From assembly GCF_025359345.1 (NCBI RefSeq), contig NZ_JANYGQ010000002.1, forward strand, positions 1 to 64,000: 64,000 bases of DNA. Reading direction: 5' to 3'. The DNA comes from Mucilaginibacter sp. (GTDB lineage Bacteria > Bacteroidota > Bacteroidia > Sphingobacteriales > Sphingobacteriaceae). The translations under genes were made by a program, and so were the position numbers. Within the stretch, counting starts at the first letter, position 1, and each line of letters opens with the position of its first letter. The notes beneath the pieces were generated by a model. That model did no database searches, was not told the DNA's origin, and saw only the letters and a program-made list of their open reading frames with translations. Shown one piece after another: positions 8,996 to 17,990 of this stretch.

Positions 8996-10242
8996 TCTAT
9001 CTTTTTCAGCTCAAAATTAACGTATTTATAAATGCCAACGTGCGTATTTATCCATCCCAGGCCAGCTTTTTTCTGAAAATGGAAATTATTGTGCAAACCT
9101 GTAAAGTCACTTTCAGCCAAATTTCTCACATCACCGGTTGCCAGCAGGCGGCCAAGGTAAATACCTTCATCAAAACCCTTAATGGCGAAATCAGTAGGCT
9201 CGGTATGATATTCGTTTCGGTAGTAGCGGGCAAAGGCCATTATCCCAGGGTCTTTATAATTAATATGGTCAGACGAGGTGATATATGTATTTAACCGCTG
9301 CAAAAGGTCACCCTTTAAAAAAGTAAGGTTAACCCAGCTTGGGTGGCCAAACAGGGTAATGGGGTAGGTGCTGTTTAGCGAGTCGAGCCCGCGCAGGGTA
9401 ACCGTTAAAAAATGCTGGTTGGTTGCCGGCATTATAAATACATTTTGCCCGCCGGCAGTAAGCTGTGGAATAAGCGCCCCCAGTTGCCCATGTATAACTG
9501 TAACATAAACTACCTGTATATGATTTTTGCTCAGGCTGTCGATTGTTTTTTTAAACGGAATGATGTAGTCGTTTTCTTCGCTGTAGCCAGATTTGAGAAC
9601 GAACACCTTTTTAGGTTTCAGCCTATCATTAATATAGTGTGCAGCAGTCCATGCGTGATATTCAAGCGGCGGCATCATAGTAATCAGCCCGGCGCTCTTG
9701 ATAGTAGCAGGGGCAGCGGGCGATAATGGTGAAACCACAGGCTGACGACTGTTAGGATAGGCGCTGGTGAATGCTTTAACATCTTCCGGGAATACCGGTC
9801 CTACAATCAAATCACTTGCCCTGATGGCAGGATTTAGGCCAAGGCTGTGCGCCTGTGCCTTCTCGCCTTTCGAATCAAACACCTGCAGTTTATAATTGTA
9901 GCCTAACCCGGTAAGCGAATCGAGCGCCATTTTAAAACCGCGGTAATAGTCAAGTGATATATCTGCTTCTTTTAAGGTAACCGTAGTATATGGAGAGCCG
10001 GCACGCAAATGGTCGAGACCGAAAGGCAATAGCAAAGCAATGTTTGATGCTTTTGCTTCTGCAGGTTTAGCCGCATTGGCGGGCTGCGGTTTCTCAACAA
10101 GCTTACCGGGTTCGTTTTTTTTAGGCTGTACAGCCACCGTCCGCACTTTTGGCGAACATGCGGCGGCAAATAGTCCTATTATTAAAAACGTTAACCACCT
10201 ATTCCCACTCAATAGTTGCAGGCGGTTTTGAGCTGATATCAT
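8992..10242 (-). CDS. Lipoprotein with periplasmic-binding-protein (type I) fold
   Basis: An N-terminal hydrophobic segment ends in AAAC, a weak lipobox, followed by a K/P/A-rich linker. From about residue 66 the protein looks like a type-I solute-binding protein ([38 protein letters not shown]). Such proteins bind amino acids or act as envelope regulators like LpoA; the ligand is unknown. The ATG chosen overlaps guaA by 44 bases; a TTG at 10212 is a shorter alternative with a 14-base overlap. The gene is clearly in the guaA transcript. Confidence 0.72.
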   Translation of the reverse strand: MISAQNRLQLLSGNRWLTFLIIGLFAAACSPKVRTVAVQPKKNEPGKLVEKPQPANAAKPAEAKASNIALLLPFGLDHLRAGSPYTTVTLKEADISLDYYRGFKMALDSLTGLGYNYKLQVFDSKGEKAQAHSLGLNPAIRASDLIVGPVFPEDVKAFTSAYPNSRQPVVSPLSPAAPATIKSAGLITMMPPLEYHAWTAAHYINDRLKPKKVFVLKSGYSEENDYIIPFKKTIDSLSKNHIQVVYVTVIHGQLGALIPQLTAGGQNVFIMPATNQHFLTVTLRGLDSLNSTYPITLFGHPSWVNLTFLKGDLLQRLNTYITSSDHINYKDPGIMAFARYYRNEYHTEPTDFAIKGFDEGIYLGRLLATGDVRNLAESDFTGLHNNFHFQKKAGLGWINTHVGIYKYVNFELKKIE

Positions 10243-11728
10243 ATACTACCCGGTTAATTCCTTTTACGTTATTGATAATTTCGTTACTGATTTTGGCCAG
10301 TAAATCGTACGGCAAATGGCACCAATCGGCGGTCATCCCGTCTAACGATTCAACAGCACGAAGGCAAATAACGTTCTCGTAAGTACGCTCATCGCCCATA
10401 ACACCTACCGACTGTACCGGCAAAAATATGGCGCCGGCCTGCCAAACTTTATCATAAACACCGGCAGCCCGCAAATTGTTGATATAAATCGCATCGGCTT
10501 CCTGTAAAATTGCAACTTTTTCCGGTGTGACGTCGCCTAATATCCTGATAGCCAGACCGGGGCCTGGGAAAGGGTGACGGCCTAAAATATTCGGATCGAT
10601 GCCTAAAGCCTTGCCAACACGCCTTACTTCGTCTTTAAACAAGGTATTCAAAGGCTCAACTACTTTCAATTTCATGAAATCGGGCAGGCCGCCAACGTTG
10701 TGGTGCGATTTAATGGTAGCCGATGGCCCCTTAATGGAAACCGACTCGATAATATCAGGATAGATGGTACCCTGGCCAAGCCATTTTACATCCTGTACTT
10801 TGTGCGCCTCGTCATCAAATACCTCGATAAATACACGGCCTATAGCTTTGCGTTTTTTCTCCGGGTCGGAGAGTCCGGCAAGGGCGTCATAAAAGCGTTG
10901 TTTGGCATCTACGCCGATAACGTTCAAGCCCATGTGCTGGTAAGAGTCGAGCACAGATTGGAATTCGTTCTTCCGTAATAAACCGTTATCAACAAACACG
11001 CAATGCAGGTTTTTGCCGATGGCATGGTGCAGCAATACCGCGGCAACAGATGAATCAACCCCGCCTGAAAGGCCGAGAACAACTTTATCGTCACCAAGCT
11101 TTTCTTTAAGAGCCGCGATGGTGGTTTCAACAAACGAATCTGGTGTCCAGTCCTGCTTGCAGCCACAGATATCAACTAAAAAGTTAAACAGTAATTGCTT
11201 GCCGTCGGTACTGTGGGTAACTTCAGGGTGAAACTGTATAGCATAAGTTTGTGTACCGGTAACCTGGTAGGCTGCAACTTCTACGGTATCGGTGCTGGCA
11301 ATAACTTCAAAATTGGGAGCAATGCTGGCAATAGTATCCGCATGTGACATCCAAACTTGCGAACCCGGTAAAATCAGCTTAAACAATGGATTATGCTCAC
11401 TGATGTACTGCAGGTTGGCGCGGCCATATTCGCGGGTACTTGAGGGCAATACTTCGCCGCCGTGGAAATGCGCAATATACTGAGCACCGTAGCAAACGCC
11501 AAGTATAGGCAGCTTACCGTGATACTTTTCAAAATCAAAACCGGGCGGGTTTTCCTGCCTTACCGAATACGGGCTTCCTGAAAGGATAATGCCTTTTACA
11601 CTGCTGTCAACTTCGGGAAAATGGTTGAATGGGTGGATCTCGCAGTAGATGTTGAGCTCCCTGACACGGCGCGCAATGAGTTGAGTAAACTGCGAGCCAA
11701 AGTCAAGAATGAGGATTTTTTCTTGCAT
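10199..11728 (-). CDS. guaA: GMP synthase (glutamine-hydrolysing)
   Basis: A 509-residue cytosolic enzyme that converts XMP to GMP using ATP and glutamine. The amidotransferase domain has nucleophile Cys79 in GVCYGAQ, with His168 and Glu170 in FHPE. The ATP-pyrophosphatase loop is SGGVDSS (221-227). The C-terminal dimer domain has [12 protein letters not shown] and ends IEWE, as in the family. The frame stays open upstream, but the extension is a low-complexity repeat, and a TATCTTTG promoter lies 3 bases before this ATG. I therefore start at [13 protein letters not shown]. Confidence 0.96.
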   Translation of the reverse strand: MQEKILILDFGSQFTQLIARRVRELNIYCEIHPFNHFPEVDSSVKGIILSGSPYSVRQENPPGFDFEKYHGKLPILGVCYGAQYIAHFHGGEVLPSSTREYGRANLQYISEHNPLFKLILPGSQVWMSHADTIASIAPNFEVIASTDTVEVAAYQVTGTQTYAIQFHPEVTHSTDGKQLLFNFLVDICGCKQDWTPDSFVETTIAALKEKLGDDKVVLGLSGGVDSSVAAVLLHHAIGKNLHCVFVDNGLLRKNEFQSVLDSYQHMGLNVIGVDAKQRFYDALAGLSDPEKKRKAIGRVFIEVFDDEAHKVQDVKWLGQGTIYPDIIESVSIKGPSATIKSHHNVGGLPDFMKLKVVEPLNTLFKDEVRRVGKALGIDPNILGRHPFPGPGLAIRILGDVTPEKVAILQEADAIYINNLRAAGVYDKVWQAGAIFLPVQSVGVMGDERTYENVICLRAVESLDGMTADWCHLPYDLLAKISNEIINNVKGINRVVYDISSKPPATIEWE

Positions 11729-11731
11729 GGG

Positions 11732-11739
11732 CAAAGATA
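11732..11739 (-). promoter_or_regulatory. TAnnTTTG promoter of guaA, almost touching the start codon
   Basis: On the minus strand TATCTTTG is followed by CCC and then ATG. The start of transcription would fall on or next to the start codon, which implies a leaderless or near-leaderless mRNA. It also rules out the longer coding start. Confidence 0.65.
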
Positions 11740-11740
11740 G

Positions 11741-11797
11741 GATTTTGATTTCGGATTTCGGAATTTCGATTTCGGATTTTTGGAATTTTCGATATCT
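11741..11797. repeat. Low-complexity word repeat (GATTTCGGA units) upstream of guaA
   Basis: Repeated GATTTCGGAATTTC-like units. They keep the guaA frame open artificially and encode the [12 protein letters not shown] stretch, which is not part of GMP synthase. Confidence 0.7.
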
Positions 11798-11849
11798 TGA
11801 TCTTGTACCTGGAATCGGCTGCGGGGACACAGCCGACTGTTTTAAGTTG

Positions 11850-11872
11850 AGTGCAAAGTTGTAAATTGCACT
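11850..11872. promoter_or_regulatory. Inverted repeat before the first nucleotidyltransferase
   Basis: AGTGCAA and TTGCACT are perfect 7-base arms 9 bases apart, ending 3 bases before the ATG. The position suits an operator or a start-site hairpin. There is no second copy to support it. Confidence 0.35.
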
Positions 11873-11875
11873 GCT

Positions 11876-12631
11876 ATGCTCGACACCATCAAACAAAAGC
11901 TTCTTGAACTTGAAGCAGACAAAGACATCCGCATACTGTACGCCTGCGAATCGGGCAGCAGGGCATGGGGCTTTCCGTCGCCGGACAGTGATTATGACGT
12001 GCGCTTTATTTACGCCAGGCCTGTTGACGATTATCTTAAAATAAATGAAATAAGAGATGTAATTGATTTACCCGTTAACGAGGTTCTCGATATCGGCGGC
12101 TGGGATATCCGAAAAGTGTTAAAGCTGTTTTTAAAATCAAACGGTGCTTTGTACGAGTGGCTGCAATCGCCCATAGTGTACCGCGACGACCATGGCTTTG
12201 CGGAAGAATTGAGGCAGCTGATGCCCAAATATTTTTCGTTGCGCGCTTGTGGTAACCATTACCTTGCTATGGCATTAAACACACTCCATAATGATTTGCA
12301 AGGCGAACAGCTTAAACTGAAACGTTATTTTTATGCGTTGCGGTCGGCGTTGGCTTGTAAGTGGATAATCGAGCGCCAAACAGTGCCACCAATGGAATTT
12401 AATTTGCTAAGGGTGTTGGTTGATGACCTTAAATTTCAGCAAGCTGTTGTCGGGCTACTCGAAATAAAGCAGGTAAGCAACGAAAAAACATTAGTTGGGC
12501 CCAATGCCGTTTTGAGCGATTGGTTGAAAACAACACTCGATAATTGTAAAGAGACGATAGGCACGGTTGCGTCAAACCATCAACAAACTGATGAACTGGA
12601 TGCTATATTCAGAAAATATATTTTACAATGA
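11876..12631 (+). CDS. Nucleotidyltransferase of the YcgL/RlaP (COG3541) group
   Basis: A 251-residue protein with the polymerase-beta-type motif [18 protein letters not shown]: Gly27-Ser28 and the metal-binding pair Asp39/Asp41. The group is predicted to transfer nucleotides onto RNA or protein; some members sit in RNA-repair operons with RtcB or archease, but none of those partners is seen here. It shares a four-base ATGA overlap with a second nucleotidyltransferase, which points to a joint function. Its own promoter should lie in the short gap shared with guaA. Confidence 0.8.
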   Translation: MLDTIKQKLLELEADKDIRILYACESGSRAWGFPSPDSDYDVRFIYARPVDDYLKINEIRDVIDLPVNEVLDIGGWDIRKVLKLFLKSNGALYEWLQSPIVYRDDHGFAEELRQLMPKYFSLRACGNHYLAMALNTLHNDLQGEQLKLKRYFYALRSALACKWIIERQTVPPMEFNLLRVLVDDLKFQQAVVGLLEIKQVSNEKTLVGPNAVLSDWLKTTLDNCKETIGTVASNHQQTDELDAIFRKYILQ

Positions 12632-13692
12632 CCTATCCGCAACTTTTGCTGCAACGGCAATTTATCCTGCTGGATTGTATCAGCGGCAGCCAGGCCTATA
12701 ATCTCAATTTGCCTCATTCGGACGTGGATAAAAAAGGAATTTTTATTTTACCACAAGCTGAATTATATGGTTTTGACTACCAGGAGCAAGTAGCTAATGA
12801 AAGCAACGATGAAGTATATTTTGAGATAAAGCGTTTTTTGGAGTTGCTGACAAAAAACAACCCCAACATACTGGAATTACTGAATACACCGGCGAATTGT
12901 GTTGTATACCGCCACCCCTTGATGGATTTAATAAGGCCGGAAGATTTTTTGTCAAAACTTTGCCTCGATACTTTCGCCGGTTATGCACAAACCCAAATTA
13001 AGAAGGCGAAAGGACTCAACAAAAAAATTAATAAACCGGTAGATAAAGCGCGAAAATCTGTTTTGGATTTCTGCTATGTTATTTACAAAAGTGGCAGCAT
13101 GCCTTTAAATGTATGGCTGACGGAAAACAATTTAGAGCAGCAACAATGCGGGTTAGTAAATCTCGACCATTTTAGAAATGTTTACCTTTTATACAGCGAA
13201 AAGCAGCTGACCGATGGAAAATGGTTTAGGGGTATAGTATCCAGCGATGAGGCCGACGACGTACAACTAAGTTCGGTTCCGGCAGGTATTGAGCCACTCG
13301 CAACCATCACCTTTAATAAAGACGGGTACTCAACCTATTGCAAAGAATATAAAGAATATATACAATGGGAAGAACAACGTAACCAGGTGCGTTATGAAAG
13401 CACCTTGTCGCACGGTAAAAGCTACGACGCCAAAAATATGATGCATACTTTCAGGTTGTTGAATATGGCAGAGGAAATTGCGCTTTATAAACAGGTAAAA
13501 GTATACCGTGATGACCGCGAGTTTTTGCTGGAAATACGAAGTGGCAAATTTGAATTTGATGCACTTATGCAAATGGTTGAGGAAAAAATGGAACGAATAA
13601 AGAAACTGTACGAAGAATCAGATTTACCCAACCAACCTGACGTTAAAAAAGCAGAACATATTTTAATACAGATACGGGAAGAATTTTATTGA
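12628..13692 (+). CDS. Second, larger nucleotidyltransferase of the same superfamily
   Basis: A 354-residue protein whose N-terminus carries SGSQAYNLNLPHSDVDKKGI: Gly20-Ser21 and Asp32/Asp34, the same catalytic pattern as its neighbour. The alpha-helical remainder is rich in charged residues and ends in a long helix around residues 310-350. Sequence outside the motif differs from the first gene, so these are distinct paralogues rather than a recent duplication. The substrate is unknown. It is joined to the gene before by ATGA and to the AraC gene after by 3 bases. Confidence 0.78.
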   Translation: MTYPQLLLQRQFILLDCISGSQAYNLNLPHSDVDKKGIFILPQAELYGFDYQEQVANESNDEVYFEIKRFLELLTKNNPNILELLNTPANCVVYRHPLMDLIRPEDFLSKLCLDTFAGYAQTQIKKAKGLNKKINKPVDKARKSVLDFCYVIYKSGSMPLNVWLTENNLEQQQCGLVNLDHFRNVYLLYSEKQLTDGKWFRGIVSSDEADDVQLSSVPAGIEPLATITFNKDGYSTYCKEYKEYIQWEEQRNQVRYESTLSHGKSYDAKNMMHTFRLLNMAEEIALYKQVKVYRDDREFLLEIRSGKFEFDALMQMVEEKMERIKKLYEESDLPNQPDVKKAEHILIQIREEFY

Positions 13693-13695
13693 TTT

Positions 13696-14073
13696 ATGAC
13701 CTACTACCACCAACAAGTCAAATTCCTCCACAAAAATCTTTATCCCAAAGAGTATTTACTCGCGCAGGTTATCCGCTCAAAAAAGTTTATTGATACCAAC
13801 TTTACGAAAAGCATCAATCTTGATGATATTGCCGGCGAGGCATTTATTTCCAAATTCCACTTTATAAGGTTGTACAAAACATATTATGGCATAACACCGC
13901 ACCAGCATTTAAAACGGGTTAGGGTGGCTGCTGCTAAAGAGTTGTTAAGGTCGGGCATGCCGGTTGCGGCTGTTTGTTACGAGGTTGGTTTTGAAAGTGT
14001 GCCATCGTTTACGAGGTTATTCAAAACCTTAACCGGAACAACGCCTTTCGCCTGGCAAATAAAGCCGAGATAA
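13696..14073 (+). CDS. AraC family regulator, DNA-binding domain only
   Basis: A 125-residue protein made almost entirely of the two helix-turn-helix units of AraC regulators (SINLDDIAGEAFISKFHFIRL and later PVAAVCYEVGFESVPSFTRLFK, ending TPFAWQ). There is no separate ligand-binding domain. Standalone forms like this often control a neighbouring gene; here the candidates are the upstream nucleotidyltransferases, in the same transcript, and the downstream VOC gene, which has palindromes in its promoter region. Confidence 0.85.
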   Translation: MTYYHQQVKFLHKNLYPKEYLLAQVIRSKKFIDTNFTKSINLDDIAGEAFISKFHFIRLYKTYYGITPHQHLKRVRVAAAKELLRSGMPVAAVCYEVGFESVPSFTRLFKTLTGTTPFAWQIKPR

Positions 14074-14096
14074 AAGCAATATTGGATAATACCTCT

Positions 14097-14141
14097 CACA
14101 AATAATTACTCAAATTTGTGTCGTAACGATGGACAACATCG
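14097..14141. promoter_or_regulatory. Two inverted repeats ahead of the VOC gene
   Basis: CACAAAT-N10-ATTTGTG (14097-14120) and CGATG-GACAA-CATCG (14127-14141) lie 28-72 bases before the ATG. They could be operator sites for the AraC protein encoded just upstream. This is inference from position only. Confidence 0.35.
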
Positions 14142-14168
14142 ACCATTAAAAACAAAAACACAAATAAA

Positions 14169-14552
14169 ATGAAGGTAAAACTATGCAGCGTAACGGTTAC
14201 CGACCAGGATAAAGCGCTTAAATTTTATACAGAAATATTAGGCTTTGTTAAAAAAACGGAAATTCCGATGGGTGAGCACAAATGGCTCACCGTAGTATCA
14301 AAGGAAGAGCAGGACGGCTGCGAATTGGTATTGGAACCACTGGGCTTTGAGCCGGCCAAAGTGTACCAAAAGGAATTGTTCGCTGCCGGCATCCCGGCTA
14401 CGGCATTCCAGGTAGACGATACTCAAAAGGAATACGAAAGACTGCTAGGACTGGGTGTCAAATTTAGCATGCAACCAACTCAAATGGGGCCGGTTATTTT
14501 AGCCGTGTTTGACGACACTTGTGGCAATAATTTGCAGATTTACCAGGTGTAG
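14169..14552 (+). CDS. VOC family protein (glyoxalase/bleomycin-resistance fold)
   Basis: A 127-residue single VOC module: two beta-alpha-beta-beta-beta repeats, the first opening VKLCSVTVTDQDKALKFYTEILGF and the second ending FDDTCGNNLQIYQV. Members include metal-dependent lyases, isomerases and drug-binding proteins; the substrate cannot be told. An AraC gene directly before a VOC gene is a common pairing, and the 95-base gap between them holds palindromes. Confidence 0.82.
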   Translation: MKVKLCSVTVTDQDKALKFYTEILGFVKKTEIPMGEHKWLTVVSKEEQDGCELVLEPLGFEPAKVYQKELFAAGIPATAFQVDDTQKEYERLLGLGVKFSMQPTQMGPVILAVFDDTCGNNLQIYQV

Positions 14553-14555
14553 TTT

Positions 14556-14588
14556 AGATTTGACAACCTTTTTAAAATTGTCAAATCT
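14556..14588. terminator. Hairpin between the VOC and GNAT genes
   Basis: AGATTTGACAA and TTGTCAAATCT form a perfect 11-bp stem with an 11-base AT-rich loop, 3 bases after the VOC stop. It may terminate or attenuate; it also looks like one of the word repeats that fill gaps in this genome. Confidence 0.5.
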
Positions 14589-14597
14589 CTAAACACA

Positions 14598-15128
14598 ATG
14601 CCACTAACCACGCGCCTTGCCACTCTAAAGGACATCCCCCAATTAAATGAATTGATAGCGCTGTCGGTACGTGGCTTGAGCACCGAATATTACACCCCCA
14701 ATCAAATAGAAAGCGCCATTAAGTACATTTTTGGTATTGATACCCAGTTGATAATAGATGGAACTTATTACATCGCCGAAAAAGACGGTGTACTGGTTGG
14801 CTGTGGTGGCTGGAGCAAACGCAACACCCTTTATGGCGGCGACCAGCATAAAGATATAGAAGATCCATTGCTCAACCCTGCAACAGATGCCGCCCGCATC
14901 CGTGCCTTTTTTGTTCATCCCGGCTACGCCCGGCAGGGAATAGGCCGGGTGATTATGAATGTTTGCGAGGACGCTGCAAAAAGCAATGGCTTTACCACTT
15001 TTGAATTGGGTGCAACCTTGCCCGGGGTGCCATTGTATGAAGTGATGGGGTACCATGCAATCGAACGAATCGATGCGCCTTTAGCTGATGGCGAAATTTT
15101 AGGAATTGTAAAGATGAAGAAAGGATAG
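14598..15128 (+). CDS. GNAT family N-acetyltransferase
   Basis: A 176-residue acetyl-CoA-dependent acetyltransferase. Motif A is IRAFFVHPGYARQGIGRVIM (about residues 99-118), with the acetyl-CoA pyrophosphate loop RQGIG; the C-terminal part YEVMGY fits motif B. The acceptor substrate is unknown. The stop codon is inside a hairpin shared with the convergent gene's end. Confidence 0.87.
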   Translation: MPLTTRLATLKDIPQLNELIALSVRGLSTEYYTPNQIESAIKYIFGIDTQLIIDGTYYIAEKDGVLVGCGGWSKRNTLYGGDQHKDIEDPLLNPATDAARIRAFFVHPGYARQGIGRVIMNVCEDAAKSNGFTTFELGATLPGVPLYEVMGYHAIERIDAPLADGEILGIVKMKKG

Positions 15129-15161
15129 AAACGCTGCGATGTTTTGCTACGTTTTCTATCC
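15123..15161. terminator. Hairpin spanning the GNAT stop codon at a convergent junction
   Basis: GGATAGAAACG pairs with CGTTTTCTATCC (one bulge). There is no T tract, so a bidirectional or RNA-stabilising role is as likely as true termination. Confidence 0.45.
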
Positions 15162-15220
15162 TCGCGATAAAAAACTAAAATCCTGCAGATGCGAAGCATT
15201 GAGTTAGTAGATAAATACGC

Positions 15221-15832
15221 TTAAAAATTAAGCCCGACATTTATCTGCGATACACTGTTTCTTAATGCTGCATCCGTATTGTTTTTAACTATATCACTCG
15301 CGCCACCTTGTCCGTTAATTTCAATAAACAGCCTGGTATGTGGTGCCACAGGAAATTTTATGCCAATGCCGGCGGCTAATCCACCATCCACTGTATTAAA
15401 CAAAGCTTTTGCATCATCGGCGCTGGCAGAAAGTTTAGCATTTATCAATATGCCAACGTAAGGGCCAAAATTCAAATACCAGTTTCGGGTCCTTCCAAAA
15501 TGCCAGTTAGCCATTACTGGGATAGTTATATAGTCCAGCTTATAGTTCGTGGAAAAAGATGGACCATTCCCGTAGCCTATAGAGCCATCATTCCAGCCTT
15601 TTTGCTCATATGATAATTTAACTTTAACTCCCCATCGGTCTGAAAAATAATATTCACCCGAAACGCCCGCATTAAAGCCTGTGCGGTATGATGTGTTGGT
15701 GTATTGATTGGTTGTAACGGTGGCGCCATTAAGGCCGATATTAACGCCAAACTCGGTATTGCCCTTTGTTTGTGCAAGCGCCGTTGTACAAATAGCCGAT
15801 ACAATAAGTAGAGTGATAAAGATTTTCTGCAT
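15221..15832 (-). CDS. Small outer-membrane beta-barrel protein (PorT/OmpA-barrel type)
   Basis: A 203-residue protein with a clear signal peptide ending LAQ (residues about 1-21), then alternating amphipathic strands rich in Gly, Tyr and Asn and a final INVGLNF. The terminal Phe is typical for recognition by the outer-membrane assembly machinery. It fits the outer-membrane beta-barrel (PorT-like) group. Function is unknown, and no partner genes are adjacent. A perfect TAnnTTTG element precedes it. Confidence 0.8.
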   Translation of the reverse strand: MQKIFITLLIVSAICTTALAQTKGNTEFGVNIGLNGATVTTNQYTNTSYRTGFNAGVSGEYYFSDRWGVKVKLSYEQKGWNDGSIGYGNGPSFSTNYKLDYITIPVMANWHFGRTRNWYLNFGPYVGILINAKLSASADDAKALFNTVDGGLAAGIGIKFPVAPHTRLFIEINGQGGASDIVKNNTDAALRNSVSQINVGLNF

Positions 15833-15852
15833 AATATGGTTTCTAATTCGCG

Positions 15853-15860
15853 CAAAGGTA
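15853..15860 (-). promoter_or_regulatory. TAnnTTTG promoter of the small barrel gene
   Basis: Minus-strand TACCTTTG, 20 bases before the ATG, the usual spacing for this clade. Confidence 0.6.
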
Positions 15861-15978
15861 TTGTTTATGTGGAGAGTAGTGCTTAAAATGGAGAATAACG
15901 TTTACCGGTACCGCATTTATTAAAATTAAACAGGTAAAAAGAATAGCAGCACATTAATTACGTTAGAAGTTAGAATAT

Positions 15979-15986
15979 TATATTTG
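15979..15986 (+). promoter_or_regulatory. TAnnTTTG promoter of the TPR-like gene
   Basis: TATATTTG, 16 bases before the ATG at 16003. With the previous element it forms a divergent promoter pair. Confidence 0.55.
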
Positions 15987-16002
15987 GAAACAACCATCGG
16001 TC

Positions 16003-16596
16003 ATGCTAAAAAAAATATACCTCTTCTTATTTGTTGTATTGATGAGCTTTGTTGCGAAAGCACAATCGGCTGACTCGGTGTACAGCAGGTACCTGGATTT
16101 TAACCTTGCTCGTTTCCAGGGCGAAACTGAGAAGCTGCTCGGCCTTGGTGAAGCCATATTACCTGCTGCCGATAAGCTGCCCGAAAAAACGCGCATAAAC
16201 TTTTACTTTGCAATAGGCCAGGTTTACGAGAATAATGATCAGCCGCAAAAAGCGCTTGGTTATTACGAAAAAGTTGCAGCTGCAGTGCCCGATTATTATG
16301 TGGTGCACCGGGGCATCGGCTACATTTACCTGGCTCAGGCCAAAGAAATAAAGGATAAGTTAAACGCATCATCCGATGTCGGGTTGACTGAAAAACTAAA
16401 GGGGGACTACGAAACAGCAGCCCGTAAAGCATTACCTCATCTTGAAAAAGCCCAAGCTTGCGACCCCAGCGACGAAACCCTCGATGAAATAAAGTCCCTT
16501 TATCAAAATTTGAAAGATACCGAAGGGCTAAATACGTTAAATGTCCGTTTGAAAGAACTGTCTAAGCATTGTATTGATTTATTGGAGGATAAGTAG
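16003..16596 (+). CDS. Secreted TPR-like protein of unknown function
   Basis: A 197-residue protein with a signal peptide ending AKAQ (about residue 20) and an all-helical body. The pieces FYFAIGQVYENNDQPQKALGYYEKV and ALPHLEKAQACDPSDETL look like TPR units. Such proteins are protein-protein scaffolds in the periplasm. I do not recognise the specific family. The short 81-bp gap to the convergent gene has no obvious terminator. Confidence 0.7.
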   Translation: MLKKIYLFLFVVLMSFVAKAQSADSVYSRYLDFNLARFQGETEKLLGLGEAILPAADKLPEKTRINFYFAIGQVYENNDQPQKALGYYEKVAAAVPDYYVVHRGIGYIYLAQAKEIKDKLNASSDVGLTEKLKGDYETAARKALPHLEKAQACDPSDETLDEIKSLYQNLKDTEGLNTLNVRLKELSKHCIDLLEDK

Positions 16597-16677
16597 TTCT
16601 CCACCACGTAATTGCAACGACGCACGGGTGGTTTGCACCTTTATATCTTTGCTGACTATGCCGACTGTTGCACTTCC

Positions 16678-17787
16678 TCAAGCTTTATCTGCCGCTGCCG
16701 GCTTCATCGTTTTCATGGTCGACCTTTTCTCATCCTGTCCGCTGCCCAGGAGGTAGCCCCATGGTTTAAGGCTTTCAACGCGGTCGAATATGATTTTAAA
16801 GATGGCTATTATTGGTATAGATAGAAACATACCCGACAAGCCCCAAATCATTTCGCCTAAAATTATACCTAAAAATGTTATTAAAGCATTCAATTTGACT
16901 TTTGAGCCTACAATAGTGGGTAACAAAACATTTGAATCGACAATATGGATGCCCAGTACCGAAAGCGCTACAAACGCGGCCGAATTAACGCCGCTGGTAG
17001 CAAAAGTTATGAGGGTGCTTAAAAACAGCGCCGTAAAAATCCCCAAATAGGGTATTAGGTTAAATAGTGCCACAACGATGCCGAGTAGTACGGCATATTT
17101 AACGCCAATTATCCAAAATAGCGTACAAGCCAGGCAGGCAACAACAAACATTTCAAGCAGCAGGCCTAAAATGTATTGCCGCAGTATACTTTGTATGTTT
17201 TGAACAATATCGCGCACAACAGCCTCATAATTATCGGTAAATACCCATACGATAAAATTTATAAGCAGGGTGCGGTAAAGCAATATAAAGAAGGTAAAGA
17301 TGAGTATGAACAGGTAAAAAAGTACAAGCGATGATAAGGCCCCGAACGTAGTACCTATTACCTCAGTGCCTGATGCCATTATTTTTTGCTGTGTACTATG
17401 CAAATAATTCATTTGTTTAGCTGCATTTATTTGAAAGGCCTTTTGCACCCACTCGGAAAGGTCGTCGAGCGATTGGCTTACCTGACCTTTAAGTTGCGGC
17501 CAGTCACTAGCAAGGTTTGATATTTGCGACCCAACCAGGTAGAGCACGATACTAATGAATGCCAGCATCAAAAGAATGGCAACCAGGGAAGCGATGGCGC
17601 GCGGTAACCGCAATTTTCTCTCCAAAAAACTGGCAGTTGGGTAAAGCAGGATGGCGAATAAAAAGCCAAAAATTAAAGGGTCGAGCACCTCTTTGCCCTG
17701 GATGATGATATAACCAAGCGACAACAGGCCAATAAGAACCAGCGATAATCTTTCGTAAAATGGGTGTGCGGGTGTTTTTGCCGGCAT
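16678..17787 (-). CDS. AI-2E family transporter (PerM/YdiK-like permease)
   Basis: A 369-residue membrane protein with seven or eight helices in the family pattern: an N-terminal helix pair, a long amphipathic segment (about 85-140), and a conserved C-terminal block containing LIPYLGIFTALF, NVLLPTIVGSKVKLNALITFLGIILGEMIWGLSGMFLSIP. The family name comes from one member; most members move ions or are uncharacterised, so autoinducer transport is not implied. It ends in a soluble K/M-rich tail. Confidence 0.88.
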   Translation of the reverse strand: MPAKTPAHPFYERLSLVLIGLLSLGYIIIQGKEVLDPLIFGFLFAILLYPTASFLERKLRLPRAIASLVAILLMLAFISIVLYLVGSQISNLASDWPQLKGQVSQSLDDLSEWVQKAFQINAAKQMNYLHSTQQKIMASGTEVIGTTFGALSSLVLFYLFILIFTFFILLYRTLLINFIVWVFTDNYEAVVRDIVQNIQSILRQYILGLLLEMFVVACLACTLFWIIGVKYAVLLGIVVALFNLIPYLGIFTALFLSTLITFATSGVNSAAFVALSVLGIHIVDSNVLLPTIVGSKVKLNALITFLGIILGEMIWGLSGMFLSIPIIAIFKIIFDRVESLKPWGYLLGSGQDEKRSTMKTMKPAAADKA

Positions 17788-17881
17788 AGTCAGGGGATGT
17801 TAAGTAGACGTATCAACGCAATAATAGTTTATTGGTTTGAAGATAGGGATAATTGAATAATAATATTTTTTTATCCGTGAT

Positions 17882-17912
17882 TTTGTAGAGATGCAGCACT
17901 TCGCGTCGTTGG
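17882..17912. repeat. TTTGTAGAG dispersed repeat, family D copy 1
   Basis: TTTGTAGAGATGCAGCACTT followed by CGCGTC. It matches 54108-54137 (TTTGTAGGGGCACAATACTT and GTGTC), keeping the pattern TTTGTAGRGnnnCAnnACTT. It lies upstream of the DUF6496 gene. Confidence 0.5.
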
Positions 17913-17990
17913 ACGCTGTTTTCAATGATACATTATTTGGCAGGCATTTTGCTTTATACCTAAATTATTTACCTATTATAAAAATACGTC

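Noticed and set aside
11729..11896. Longer start for guaA
   Set aside because: The extra 56 codons are a translated word repeat and lie upstream of a TATCTTTG promoter; GMP synthases begin at the [17 protein letters not shown] segment.
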